From: JACMLD01 sp044227095
Lineage (GTDB): Bacteria; Bacteroidota; Bacteroidia; Chitinophagales; Chitinophagaceae
Direction: 5' to 3'
NCBI GenBank assembly: GCA_044227095.1
Contig: JBGAFV010000001.1
Location: forward strand, 4,402,001 to 4,466,000
DNA: 64,000 nt
Positions within the stretch are counted from its first letter, which is position 1. Each line of letters opens with the position of its first letter. The position numbers were made by a program, and so were the translations under genes. Positions 51,703-60,987 of the stretch are shown piece by piece. The notes beneath the pieces are model-generated. The model was not told the origin of the DNA and did not search any database. It saw only the letters and a list, made by a program, of their open reading frames with translations.

Positions 51703-54700
51703 TTAATTGCTCAAACTTCTAAAGTCAACCGGTACCAGTTTGCTTACGCCCGGCTCCTGCATGGTAACGCCATAGATAACATCTACAGCACCCATAGTTT
51801 GTTTGTTATGCGTAACAATAATAAACTGGCTTTCTTCACTAAAGCGGCGGATCATATTGGTAAACTTGCCCACGTTTGCATCATCCAGTGGGGCATCAAC
51901 CTCATCCAGGATACAGAACGGTGCAGGTTTAATTAAATAAATAGCAAACAAAAGTGCAGTAGCTGTAAGCGTTTTTTCTCCACCGCTTAACTGACTAATA
52001 GAAGAAGGACGTTTGCCTTTTGGCTTTGCTACTATATCAATACTTGTTTCCGCAAGGTTTTCCGGGTTTTCCAATACCATATCGGCAGTATCGTCTTCTG
52101 TAAACAATGCCTTAAATACTTTCTGGAAATTGTCACGCACTTTATTGAACGTATCAAGGAAAGCCTGGTTAGCCGTTGCTTCTACTTCCTGGATCGTTTG
52201 TATGAGGCTGTCTTTTGCAGTAACCAAATCATTCTTTTGCTCAAGAATGAAATCATACCTTTTCTTCATTTCCTGAAACGCTTCAATAGCAGTTGGGTTT
52301 ACTTCGCCCAGGTTTTCCAGGCGCTTCTTCATCCTGTCGCTCTTATCCTGCAATTCTTCAACAGGCGTTTCAGTAGTTCTTGGCTGATCGATTATATCAT
52401 CAAGGTTAATCCTGAATTCTACCTGCAGCCTTTCCTTCATACCTGCCAATTGCAGTTTAAGTTCATTAAGGCTGTCTTTTATTTCTGCAAGCAGGTGTTC
52501 TGCCTGTTCTTTTTCTTTAACGGTATGGCGCAGTTCACTTTCTTTTTCGTTCAGTTGATTGCGCAGGTTATAATACAATTGGTCTGCTTCGTTTAATCTT
52601 GTCTCTTCCGCATCTTTTTTATGCAGCAAATCTATATGGCCTTGTTCTGCAGTTTGCAAGGCTTCACTGCTTTCAGCAATATTCTCCTGCGTTTGTTTCA
52701 ACTGAGATGCATTGGCCTCTATTTGAGAACGCAGATCATTTAATTGATTGCTTTTAAATTCAAGTTCCTGCTTTAATGCATTTATCTTGCTGTGTTGTCT
52801 TGTAACCTGCAGGTTAAAATCGTTATAACCTGCCATTACTTCATTGTAACCAGCTTCCACCAAACGATATTCGTCTTCACTGCCTTTCAATTTATCCCTT
52901 AGTTCGTTTAGTGTATTTACAAGTTGCATCCATTCGTTGCGTACACCTTCTACCCCACCCATTGTTTCTTCAAGTGTCATTTGCAACTCTTCTACGCGGC
53001 TTTGCGCAGTGCCCTGCAATGCATGAAGGTTTTCAGTTTTATTCTCAAGAGAAAATACAAGATTGGTAAGACGGTTTATATCTTCCTGTGCTTGCTTAAT
53101 AGCTGTTTCTTTTAGCTGCTCATTAAAGCCAATCACTTCATTGTGCTTAAACTGTATATCTGCTTTCAGTTTATTTACAACAGATTCCTGCGTTGCAATC
53201 TCTTCGGCAAGTTTTTCAAGGTTCTTGGCACGTCCAATTTTCTTTCCTTCAAACAAACCAACACTACCGCCAGTTAAAGAATATTTTCCTTTTACATACT
53301 TGCCATGTTTTTCCAGCACAATAGAACCATTGCTGTTGGTAAGCGCTTCTTCACTTTCTGCAATAAATACATTGCCCAGTAAGTAATTTGCAAGGCTGCG
53401 GTATTTTTCATCCACTTCAATCACATCCATTGCCTTAATGGTTTCAGGAATATGATGACCAGCAAAATCCTGGCCTTCTGTTGTTAGTTTATCCAGCAAA
53501 AAGAAATTGGCTTTGCCTTTTTTATTATCATCAAGCAAATGCACAGCCTGCAAACCTTCCTGCAAATCATTTACCACATAGTAGTTGAGGTATGGCTCCA
53601 GTACATTTTCTACTGCAGCACGGTATTCTTCTTTTACATAAATAATATCAGAAAGAATGGGTGCAGTGTGGTTCCAGCCTGTATTCTTGTGCAGGAATTT
53701 CACACTCTCCGGATAGCCTTCCATAGAATCAATCAGGCTTTTCAATAAGTCATGTTCATTTTTGCGTGCATCCAGTTTCCTGCTTTCATCTGCCAATTGC
53801 TGACGCAAAATTTCTACTTCGCTTTGCGTTTGAAGAATTTGCTCTTTTGTACGATCCTGATGATCCTGCAATTGTTGCAAATCTCGCTTGCGGCCTTCCA
53901 ATTCTTCTTCTTTGCTCTGGCGTTCTTCTTCCAGTTGTTTTAACTGGCTGCTGCGTATTTCTCTTTCTTCCTGCAACTGGTCTATAGCCCTTTGCAAATT
54001 TTGTATAGATGTATCGGCAACTGCCACTTTCTTTTCTGCTTCAAACTGGTTGCGTTGTATGGTTAGGTTTTCGCTGCGAAGGCTGTCTACATGCGTACGC
54101 TTTTCATCAAAAACCCTGCGCTTGTCTTCTACGCTAACTTTCAGTTCTTCCAACTGTTGCTGAAGTGCTTCAAGTTTTTGCAACTCTTCTGCGCCTTGCT
54201 GTTCTGTAAACAAAATGCTTTCTTCCAGCCCTTTCAATTGCCCTTCGCTCTTGCTTAAAAATGCTTCAAGACTGGTTGATTTTTCCTGCAAAAAATTCAA
54301 ACGCTGACTGGCAAGATTTTTTTCATTCTCTTTTGTACGCAGCACCTGCAGCAAATCATTAAACTCATGCTGCATGCTTTGCAATGCACGTTCTTTTTCA
54401 ATAAAGTCTACACGTTCCTGTTCAAGCGCAGCTTCTGCTGTAGCAATGGTAGCCTCAAGCTGCACTTTTTTATTGGTTTCCGATTCTGATTGCTCGTTAA
54501 GATTACGATAGGTAACATTAAACCCTTCCAGCGATGCTTTTGCAAGTTCAATGCTATGCTCGCGGTATTCTTTTTTTATCTCGTGGTATTTCTCAGCTTT
54601 TTTTGCCTGGTTTTCTAAACTTTTAAGCTGGTTGTTAATTTCAAACAACAGGTCTTCAATACGGGCAATATCCTGCTCTGTTGCGTCAAGTTTAAGTTTG

Positions 54701-55230
54701 GCTTCGCGTTTACGGGTTTTGTAAATGGTAATGCCCGCAGCCTGTTCCAGCATACGGCGACGGCTGTTTTCTTTGTCTTTAATAATTTCATCCACCATGC
54801 CCAGTTCAATGATAGCATAGCTGTCGGTACTAACCCCGGTATCCATAAACAGGTTCTGGATATCTTTTAAACGGCATTGAACATCATTAAGACGGTATTC
54901 GCTTTCGCCGCTTTTATAAAATTTACGGGTAACCGTAACCGTGTTAAATTCTGTTGGCAATAGGTTGCGTGTATTCTCAAACGTAAGGCTTACTTCAGCC
55001 AGGCCAGAAGCGCTGCGGGTTTTGGAGCCATTAAATACAAGGCTATCCAGGTTTTCGCTGCGGAGGTGACTTATTTTCTGTTCACCAATAACCCAGCGTA
55101 TGCTATCAATAATATTGCTTTTACCGCAGCCATTGGGGCCAATAACGCCGGTAATTCCTTCGTCAAAATTCAGTACAGTTTTATCGGCAAAACTTTTAAA
55201 TCCTTTTATTTCTAAACTCTTTAATCTCAC
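51703..55230 (-). CDS. smc: chromosome segregation protein SMC
   Basis: The start is placed at GTG 55230 (encoding MRLKSLEIKGFKSFADKTV), where SMC proteins begin; the frame extends upstream to 55320 without homology. The 1175-residue product has Walker A GPNGCGKS (31-38), two long coiled coils (about 170-500 and 660-1010), a hinge between them (PESVKFLHKNTGWNHTAPIL, YVVNDLQEGLQAVHLLDDNK), the signature LSGGEK (1081) and Walker B LDEVDAP (about 1108). It forms the DNA-bridging core of condensin with ScpA/ScpB, which are not in this window. An exact -7 box lies about 26 nt upstream. It is full length. Confidence 0.95.
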   Translation of the reverse strand: MRLKSLEIKGFKSFADKTVLNFDEGITGVIGPNGCGKSNIIDSIRWVIGEQKISHLRSENLDSLVFNGSKTRSASGLAEVSLTFENTRNLLPTEFNTVTVTRKFYKSGESEYRLNDVQCRLKDIQNLFMDTGVSTDSYAIIELGMVDEIIKDKENSRRRMLEQAAGITIYKTRKREAKLKLDATEQDIARIEDLLFEINNQLKSLENQAKKAEKYHEIKKEYREHSIELAKASLEGFNVTYRNLNEQSESETNKKVQLEATIATAEAALEQERVDFIEKERALQSMQHEFNDLLQVLRTKENEKNLASQRLNFLQEKSTSLEAFLSKSEGQLKGLEESILFTEQQGAEELQKLEALQQQLEELKVSVEDKRRVFDEKRTHVDSLRSENLTIQRNQFEAEKKVAVADTSIQNLQRAIDQLQEEREIRSSQLKQLEEERQSKEEELEGRKRDLQQLQDHQDRTKEQILQTQSEVEILRQQLADESRKLDARKNEHDLLKSLIDSMEGYPESVKFLHKNTGWNHTAPILSDIIYVKEEYRAAVENVLEPYLNYYVVNDLQEGLQAVHLLDDNKKGKANFFLLDKLTTEGQDFAGHHIPETIKAMDVIEVDEKYRSLANYLLGNVFIAESEEALTNSNGSIVLEKHGKYVKGKYSLTGGSVGLFEGKKIGRAKNLEKLAEEIATQESVVNKLKADIQFKHNEVIGFNEQLKETAIKQAQEDINRLTNLVFSLENKTENLHALQGTAQSRVEELQMTLEETMGGVEGVRNEWMQLVNTLNELRDKLKGSEDEYRLVEAGYNEVMAGYNDFNLQVTRQHSKINALKQELEFKSNQLNDLRSQIEANASQLKQTQENIAESSEALQTAEQGHIDLLHKKDAEETRLNEADQLYYNLRNQLNEKESELRHTVKEKEQAEHLLAEIKDSLNELKLQLAGMKERLQVEFRINLDDIIDQPRTTETPVEELQDKSDRMKKRLENLGEVNPTAIEAFQEMKKRYDFILEQKNDLVTAKDSLIQTIQEVEATANQAFLDTFNKVRDNFQKVFKALFTEDDTADMVLENPENLAETSIDIVAKPKGKRPSSISQLSGGEKTLTATALLFAIYLIKPAPFCILDEVDAPLDDANVGKFTNMIRRFSEESQFIIVTHNKQTMGAVDVIYGVTMQEPGVSKLVPVDFRSLSN

Positions 55231-55255
55231 AATGAAAAGTTTTAAGTAGAACGGG

Positions 55256-55263
55256 CAAATATA
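55256..55263 (-). promoter_or_regulatory. -7 box TATATTTG of smc promoter
   Basis: An exact TANNTTTG match on the minus strand lies 26 nt before the GTG start codon and supports it. Confidence 0.5.
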
Positions 55264-55422
55264 TTTTTTTGCAGCTAACAAAAAATCCGGTTTGGCAGGA
55301 AGGAGGCTATTATTATTCACCTGTTATACACAAACATCAAACCGGGTATTATTTATCAACAAATTGTGGGCAAATAAGAGAAAATTTGTTGGCGACAAGC
55401 ATAAGAAATGCTATTGAGCATC

Positions 55423-55440
55423 GTTGTGTCACTCACTTCA
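55423..55440 (+). repeat. copy of the GTTGTGTCACTCACTTCA element
   Basis: This 18-nt core, preceded by AAATGCTATTGAGCATC, recurs at 9205, 38749 (core only) and inverted at 43926. Confidence 0.8.
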
Positions 55441-55509
55441 ACGGCAAAACAAAATTGGGCTTTAACTTCCAACTTTGCTCTTCTGTTAATCTCCTAAAAA
55501 CTTCGAAAT

Positions 55510-55569
55510 TATTGGGCTAAAGCCCATTTAGATGGATTTTCTACAGCCCAGCGCTAAAGCACTGGGTTA
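55510..55569 (-). repeat. REPIN-like paired palindrome, family B, copy 3 (inverted)
   Basis: TATT-GGGCTAAAGCCC, spacer of about 20 nt, then CAGCCCAGCGCTAAAGCACTGGG-TTAT, in the opposite orientation to the copies near 10.6 kb. Confidence 0.8.
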
Positions 55570-55631
55570 TTTGTGTAATGACGCACAAACAGAGTTGAAA
55601 AGCCTGACTCATAAATAACAGTGTTTAGCGG

Positions 55632-55674
55632 TACAAAGTCTCTTTGTAGTACGAAGTTTCGGGCTTCGTACTAC
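55632..55674. repeat. adjacent strong palindromes
   Basis: TACAAAG-TCT-CTTTGTA is overlapped by GTAGTACGAAG-TTTCGGG-CTTCGTACTAC (55646-55674, perfect 11-bp stem). No T-run and no adjacent gene end, so it does not look like a terminator. Confidence 0.75.
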
Positions 55675-55760
55675 TAATGTTCGTACCAAATTCCGACTGA
55701 AGCAATCCAAAACCTTAACGAAATAAGCTTGGATAAAACCCTATTATGCCTTGGATACAA

Positions 55761-55819
55761 TAACCCAGTGCTTTAGCGCTGGGACACAATAGGCAGCTAA
55801 GCTGGGCTTTAGCCCAATA
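55761..55819 (+). repeat. REPIN-like paired palindrome, family B, copy 4
   Basis: TAACCCAGTGCTTTAGCGCTGGG, spacer, GGGCTTTAGCCC-AATA, same orientation as the copies near 10.6 kb. Confidence 0.8.
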
Positions 55820-56099
55820 CATTGGAAAAAGATATTTCTACCAAAATATGCAATTGCATATTTCAACTCTGCATTTTGTAAATTGTTCTGGAGCAGAAGC
55901 AAGTGCTAATTGCTTGCCGACATATGCTAATTTGGTTTCAAAAATTTGGCAAAACCTTTCAAGAAAGCAGCCCAGTTGTACAGAGTCTCCCACTTCTTAC
56001 CTACTATGTTCTTACCAAACTCCGTTCGGAATAAAAAGATCCCAAAAATATATGCACAGGAGTTTAGTTTGTATAATTTTATAACTCTAACAAAATAAA

Positions 56100-56492
56100 T
56101 TGAAAAGAAGATTCTCTATTACAATCCCATTACTGCTGGCAGTTTCAAATATTTATACGCAAACCAATCAAAAGTTAACACAAGAAAAAATAGTAGAAAA
56201 TAAAATTCTGGACACTGTTCTTAGTCTTCCCGAGGTAAAATCAAGCGCAGCTTACATTGAAAAAAGAACAAAAGGAAAACGACATCTGGCCTCCGTGATT
56301 TATAGAAAACCCGGCAACAATCAACCTTATTATTGGGTAAAAGTTTGGGAAGATAATGGCTATAGCTATGTAAGCTGGTATAATTTTTATGTCTATCCGA
56401 AGACGTTTTTAATAAAGTACCTCGACACCGCTAAAGACAAAGCTATAGATCTTGCAACATGGCGAAAGCGGCAACCTCATACCAATCTTTAA
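56100..56492 (+). CDS. small secreted protein of unknown function
   Basis: This 130-residue protein starts at TTG 56100, as no ATG precedes the signal-like segment (RFSITIPLLLAVSNIYTQT). The mature part has ILDTVLSLPEVKSSAAYIEK, GKRHLASVIYRKPGNNQPYY, WVKVWEDNGYSYVSWYNFYV and YPKTFLIKYLDTAKDKAIDL, a pattern I know from other short Bacteroidota hypotheticals. It is surrounded by repeat DNA on both sides, so it may be an accessory gene. No function can be assigned. Confidence 0.65.
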   Translation: MKRRFSITIPLLLAVSNIYTQTNQKLTQEKIVENKILDTVLSLPEVKSSAAYIEKRTKGKRHLASVIYRKPGNNQPYYWVKVWEDNGYSYVSWYNFYVYPKTFLIKYLDTAKDKAIDLATWRKRQPHTNL

Positions 56493-56596
56493 TACTAATC
56501 TGTACAAAATCCCCGACTTCCTACCCTCTATATTCCTACCGAACTCCGGTCATAAAACAAAATCTTAGCCCAAACCATAAAAAAGTAAATTCGCTA

Positions 56597-57874
56597 ATGC
56601 TCAACGCTGCAGACCTCCACATAGAAGACGAAATAATGCCCCTGTTTGATTTTACTTTTAATTTTCATTCGGGGCAGGCTGTGCGTGATTTGCTCAATCA
56701 CCCGCTTGCATCAAAAGAAGAAATTTTTAAGCGGCAGCATCTGCTAAAAGGTTTTATTGGCAACCGCGAACTATTAAAAGACTACTCTTTCTCCAGGTTT
56801 AACCTCACAGAGATCTACGATTTTTTTGAAACCTTTAATGCAGGTTCACTTTCCGGCAGCAAACTTCGGTGGAAACTTACTTTTTCTGAAAAAGAACGCC
56901 ATCAGAAAAGAGGAAGGCTGATATTAATGGTCCGCCTTTTCTATAAAATCAAAACTTCGTACATCAGTAAAATAGACAAAACAATTTTTCCTGAAGAATA
57001 TGCCAATGAATTAAAACTGCTCAACGATTTTTTTTCAGATTTCAACCTTGATCATTACGAAGCTTACTTTCTTAAAAAAAGTAAAATAACAGTTGAACAC
57101 ACGGCAGCCTTAATAGAAATTATTGCAGCAAAAATCACCAACGGACAAGCAGCAGCTTTCTGGAAACGCTGGTTTTTATTTGAAGCCTACCTCTCCATCA
57201 GCAATGGCATTGTTAAAAATAATTTCACCTTTCCTCAATTCAGCGATAACCAGTTTGCCGTTGAAGGAATCTATCACCCCTTCTTGAAAAATCCTGTTAA
57301 GAACAATCTCACAGCCGTCAATAATGTTATTCTGTTAACCGGCCCCAATATGTCGGGCAAATCTACTTTACTAAAAGCCGTAAGCATTTGCGTATACCTT
57401 GGTCATACAGGCCTGGCAGTACCTGCCGCAAAAGCAACAATGCCTTTTTTTGATACCATTTCTGTGGCAATAAACCTTACTGATAGCATTGTAAGCGGCT
57501 ATAGCCATTTCATGTCTGAAATAATGACACTGAAAAATGTATTAAACGAAGCTTTGAAAGGTGCTAAATGTTTCGCTGTATTTGATGAACTTTTCAGGGG
57601 AACAAATATTGAAGATGCACTGGAAATAAGCACATCAACTATTAACGGGCTTAGCAATTTTCCCGATTCGTTGTTTTTTATTTCTACGCACCTGCATCAA
57701 CTAAAAGAGCTTTCCGTAGTTAAAACAAAAAAAGTTGCTACTATGTATATTGATTGCGAATTAAAAAACGACATCCCCGCATTTACTTATAAACTTAAAG
57801 AAGGTTGGTCTGACCTAAGGGTGGGCCGTATCTTATTCGATCGGGAAGGGCTTAACAAAATGCTTAACAAATAG
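56597..57874 (+). CDS. MutS domain V-type ATPase without mismatch-recognition domain
   Basis: The start is placed at ATG 56597 (MLNAADLHIEDEIMPLFDF); the frame upstream to 56459 is repeat DNA. The 425-residue product has a helical lever/clamp-like first half (NFHSGQAVRDLLNHPLASKE, EIFKRQHLLKGFIGNRELLK), then the MutS ATPase: Walker A LTGPNMSGKSTLLKAVSICV (about 251-270), FDTISVAINLTDSIVSGYSH FMSE motif, Walker B KCFAVFDELFRGTNIEDALE and FISTHLHQL. The DNA-mismatch-binding N-terminal domains of MutS are missing, and no MutS2 Smr domain is present. The function is unknown and may be DNA-related. Confidence 0.85.
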   Translation: MLNAADLHIEDEIMPLFDFTFNFHSGQAVRDLLNHPLASKEEIFKRQHLLKGFIGNRELLKDYSFSRFNLTEIYDFFETFNAGSLSGSKLRWKLTFSEKERHQKRGRLILMVRLFYKIKTSYISKIDKTIFPEEYANELKLLNDFFSDFNLDHYEAYFLKKSKITVEHTAALIEIIAAKITNGQAAAFWKRWFLFEAYLSISNGIVKNNFTFPQFSDNQFAVEGIYHPFLKNPVKNNLTAVNNVILLTGPNMSGKSTLLKAVSICVYLGHTGLAVPAAKATMPFFDTISVAINLTDSIVSGYSHFMSEIMTLKNVLNEALKGAKCFAVFDELFRGTNIEDALEISTSTINGLSNFPDSLFFISTHLHQLKELSVVKTKKVATMYIDCELKNDIPAFTYKLKEGWSDLRVGRILFDREGLNKMLNK

Positions 57875-57913
57875 CATTTATACATATACGAACCATTTTC
57901 CCGATTATACATT

Positions 57914-57921
57914 TACTTTTG
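57914..57921 (+). promoter_or_regulatory. -7 box TACTTTTG of M16 protease gene
   Basis: An exact TANNTTTG match lies 19 nt before the start codon, with TTTT about 18 nt upstream in the -33 region. Confidence 0.5.
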
Positions 57922-57940
57922 AAATTCAAAAACCTCATCT

Positions 57941-60796
57941 ATGGCCATAACAAAAAGAATTTACCTCCCGGTATTGCTAATTGCTTTTACATTTTTTAAT
58001 GCCAGCAGCCAGCTTGCTTTAACTGCTACTATACCAACAGACCCCAATGTAAAAGTTGGCAAACTGGCCAATGGTCTAACTTATTACATCCGCAAAAACA
58101 CAAAGCCGGAAAAAAAAGTTGAACTGCGCCTTGTTGTTAACGCAGGTTCTGTTTTAGAAAACAATAACCAGTTGGGGCTTGCGCATTTTATGGAGCATAT
58201 GAACTTTAATGGTTCAACACATTTTCCTAAAAATGATCTTGTAGATTTCCTTCAAAAATCTGGTGTAAAGTTTGGCGCAGATCTTAATGCATATACCGGT
58301 TTTGATGAAACTGTATACATTCTTCCGCTGCCGCTGGAAGATTCAAAAATGTTCGACAAAGGCCTTACCGTTCTTGAAGACTGGGCCTTCAATAATCTTT
58401 TTGACAATACTGAAATTGAAAAAGAAAGAGGCGTTGTACTGGAAGAATCGCGGCTAAGCAAAGGTGCTGGTGAAAGAATGAGGCGGCAGTATTTTCCAAG
58501 AATGTTTAATGGCTCCAGGTATGCAGAACGCCTGCCCATTGGTAAAGACGATATCCTTAAAACATTTAAACCAGAATTGCTTAAGAGCTTTTATAAATCA
58601 TGGTACCGGCCTAATGAAATGGCAGTAATTATTGTGGGCGATATTAATACCGCTGAAGCTGAAAAAATGGTTGCTGCGCATTTCTCAAAATATAAAAATC
58701 CTGCGGGTAGCCCTTTACGTCCTGATGTAATCCCTATTAAAGAAAGAACAAAACCAGATGCAATGGTGGTTACAGATGAAGAAGCCACCAATACTTTTAT
58801 ACAGATTTATAATTTTGTAAAGCCGGCACAAAAAATAAAGACATGGAACGATTACCGCAAAGACATTGTACAAGGTCTTTTAGGTTCTTTAATAAGCCAG
58901 CGCCTGGAAGAACTTACACAAAAAGAAAACCCGCCATTTCTTTTTGCCAATACAGGTTTTGGAGAATTTATAAGGGGTTACAATTCGTTTAATTCGTTTG
59001 CTGTTCTTGGTAAAGGAACTGTAGAAGATGCCGTAACAGCATTAATTGAAGAAACAAACAGGGCAAGGCAATTTGGGTTTTTAAAAACAGAGCTTGACAG
59101 GGCAAAATCCAGCTTGCTGAACGAAACACAAAATGCTTATAGCGAAAAAGACAAATCAGAATCTTCTCAGTATGTAGAACAATATGTTGCCAATTTCCTT
59201 ACTGCAAGTCCTGTTCCGGGCATAGCCAATCGTTATAAATTTATACAACAGGTATTGCCGGGCATTACAGTGCAGGAAATAAATAGGCTTGCCAAAAGCA
59301 TGCCTTCTACCAACAATGCTTTTTCTCTTGTACAGGCTCCTGCCGCTCTAAAAAATCAGTTGCCGGATAGTGCTAAACTAATAGCCACACTTGTAAAAGC
59401 CAATAGCATCCCTGTTAAAGCTTACGAAGAGAAAGCAGTTGCAGCTTCACTGCTTGACAAAGATCCGGTTGCGGGCACAACTGCATCGCAAACCACCAAT
59501 GAAAAACTTGGCACTACCAATCTTACATTAAGCAATGGCGTAACCATTACCATAAAGCCAACTACAATAAAGAATGATGAAATTTTAATGGATGCATGGC
59601 GCTGGGGAGGTTTTCATAAATATACGCTTGCAGATAAAGAGAATGCTGAAAATGCCGCCATCATTGTACAACAAATGGGTGTAAGCAATTTCTCGCCTAC
59701 AGATTTGCAGAAATTTATGTCGGGCAAAACTTTTTCTGCAACGCCATACATCAATCCAGATGAAGAAGGCATACAGGGCAGCAGCAGTATTAAAGATTTT
59801 GAAACTTATCTTCAACTGCTGTATTTATTTTTCACACAGCCACGCAAAGACGAAGCACTGTTTAATTCGTTTATCAGCAAAGCAAAAGGTTCCCTGCAAT
59901 TCCTTAGCAAAAACCCACGTGCTTCTTACCAGGATACGTTGAATAAAATAATTTACAATAACAATCCCTGGATGAATGCTATTCCAAAGCCCGAAGACTT
60001 TGACAAAATAAATATTGATCGTTCGCTGGGTATTTATAAAGAAATATTCGGCAATGCCTATGGCATGCATTTTACGTTTGTAGGCAATATAGATCCTTTA
60101 AAAGCAAAACCATTGCTGGAAAAATACCTGGGCTCTTTGCCTGCAGCACAAAAAGAAAATACTTATACAGATCCCGGCGCAAGAATGATAAAAGGTTATA
60201 CAGACATTATTCTTAAAAGAGGAAAAGAAACACAGGCAATAATAAACCTGAAGTATGAAGGCGAAACAACTTACAACCGCGACAACCGTTTGCAACTGGC
60301 TGCTTTGCTGGAAGCATTGAACATTGAAATCATAAACAAGCTGCGGGAAGAAATGAGCGGAATGTATGGCGGTGGATTAAATGGCAGTATACTAAAACGT
60401 CCCTATGAGCACTATTCCGTAGAAGCTTCTATACCTTGCGGCCCTGAAAACGTTGACAAACTTACAGCCGCTTTACTTGAAATAATAAAGAATGCGCAGG
60501 ATAAAGGTGTGCCGCAAAAAGATCTTGACAAAGTAAAAGAAAACTGGAAAAAGCAATACCACGTAAACCTGCAAAGCAATGATTACTGGCTTGAAACTTT
60601 ATCATCCGCTTTTATAAATAATGACAGCCCCGAAAATATTCTTGACTATGAACAGAAAGTTGATGCAATTACTGTTGAAGATTTGCAGAAAGTAGCACAG
60701 AAATATCTTTCTTCAGAAAATATGGTTAAATCTGTTCTATACCCCGAAAGCAGCAATGTAAAAGAAAATGTAAAAACAACTAAAAAAGGTTTTTAA
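57941..60796 (+). CDS. M16-family zinc metallopeptidase, two-domain
   Basis: This 951-residue protein has a signal peptide (ITKRIYLPVLLIAFTFFNAS, then SQ). The first half is an active M16 module: inverted zinc motif HFMEH at residues 82-86 in GLAHFMEHMNFNG, and the third ligand Glu162 in EIEKERGVVLEES. The second half (from about 480) repeats the fold without the motif (GVTITIKPTTIKNDEILMDA, RGKETQAIINLKYEGETTYN, EEMSGMYGGGLNGSILKRPY with the R/Y substrate-binding segment). It cleaves peptides in the periplasm. The 950-residue two-module architecture is typical of Bacteroidota PqqL-like proteases. A strong terminator follows. Confidence 0.95.
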   Translation: MAITKRIYLPVLLIAFTFFNASSQLALTATIPTDPNVKVGKLANGLTYYIRKNTKPEKKVELRLVVNAGSVLENNNQLGLAHFMEHMNFNGSTHFPKNDLVDFLQKSGVKFGADLNAYTGFDETVYILPLPLEDSKMFDKGLTVLEDWAFNNLFDNTEIEKERGVVLEESRLSKGAGERMRRQYFPRMFNGSRYAERLPIGKDDILKTFKPELLKSFYKSWYRPNEMAVIIVGDINTAEAEKMVAAHFSKYKNPAGSPLRPDVIPIKERTKPDAMVVTDEEATNTFIQIYNFVKPAQKIKTWNDYRKDIVQGLLGSLISQRLEELTQKENPPFLFANTGFGEFIRGYNSFNSFAVLGKGTVEDAVTALIEETNRARQFGFLKTELDRAKSSLLNETQNAYSEKDKSESSQYVEQYVANFLTASPVPGIANRYKFIQQVLPGITVQEINRLAKSMPSTNNAFSLVQAPAALKNQLPDSAKLIATLVKANSIPVKAYEEKAVAASLLDKDPVAGTTASQTTNEKLGTTNLTLSNGVTITIKPTTIKNDEILMDAWRWGGFHKYTLADKENAENAAIIVQQMGVSNFSPTDLQKFMSGKTFSATPYINPDEEGIQGSSSIKDFETYLQLLYLFFTQPRKDEALFNSFISKAKGSLQFLSKNPRASYQDTLNKIIYNNNPWMNAIPKPEDFDKINIDRSLGIYKEIFGNAYGMHFTFVGNIDPLKAKPLLEKYLGSLPAAQKENTYTDPGARMIKGYTDIILKRGKETQAIINLKYEGETTYNRDNRLQLAALLEALNIEIINKLREEMSGMYGGGLNGSILKRPYEHYSVEASIPCGPENVDKLTAALLEIIKNAQDKGVPQKDLDKVKENWKKQYHVNLQSNDYWLETLSSAFINNDSPENILDYEQKVDAITVEDLQKVAQKYLSSENMVKSVLYPESSNVKENVKTTKKGF

Positions 60797-60814
60797 AAAA
60801 CATAGTTCGCATAG

Positions 60815-60846
60815 AAAAGGCTAATCAGTTTGATTAGCCTTTTTTG
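60815..60846 (+). terminator. intrinsic terminator of M16 protease gene
   Basis: AAAAGGCTAATCA-GTT-TGATTAGCCTTTT forms a 13-bp stem closing with a T-run, 18 nt after the stop codon. Confidence 0.95.
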
Positions 60847-60987
60847 TTCGCAAACACATGCAACCAGCAATACGTAAACTCCTTTATAAGCAACCGCATG
60901 CTACTACTGGTTTGTTTATGAAATTATGCTTCGCTATACTTTTTTAAATTATTTTATGTTTTAATAGTATTTCGATAAGTTTTAATT

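Larger units (their letters stand above)
55655..56550. repeat. three degenerate copies of a CTTCCTACC-type element
   Basis: TACTACTAATGTTCGTACCAAATTCCG (as short words) at about 55668-55694 resembles CCCACTTCTTACCTACTATG with TTCTTACCAAACTCCG at about 55988-56025, and CCCGACTTCCTACCCTCTAT with TTCCTACCGAACTCCGG at about 56515-56552. The third lies just 5' of the MutS-like start. In frame they translate to similar peptides (SPTSY, CSYQTP, YSYRTP). Confidence 0.6.

Noticed and set aside
55848..56084. 78-codon open frame on plus strand
   Set aside because: It lies within repeat copies; its end translates the CTTCCTACC-type element. No signal or domain.
56459..56596. Upstream in-frame start for the MutS-like gene
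   Set aside because: This stretch overlaps the previous gene's end and repeat DNA; homologous sequence begins near 56597.
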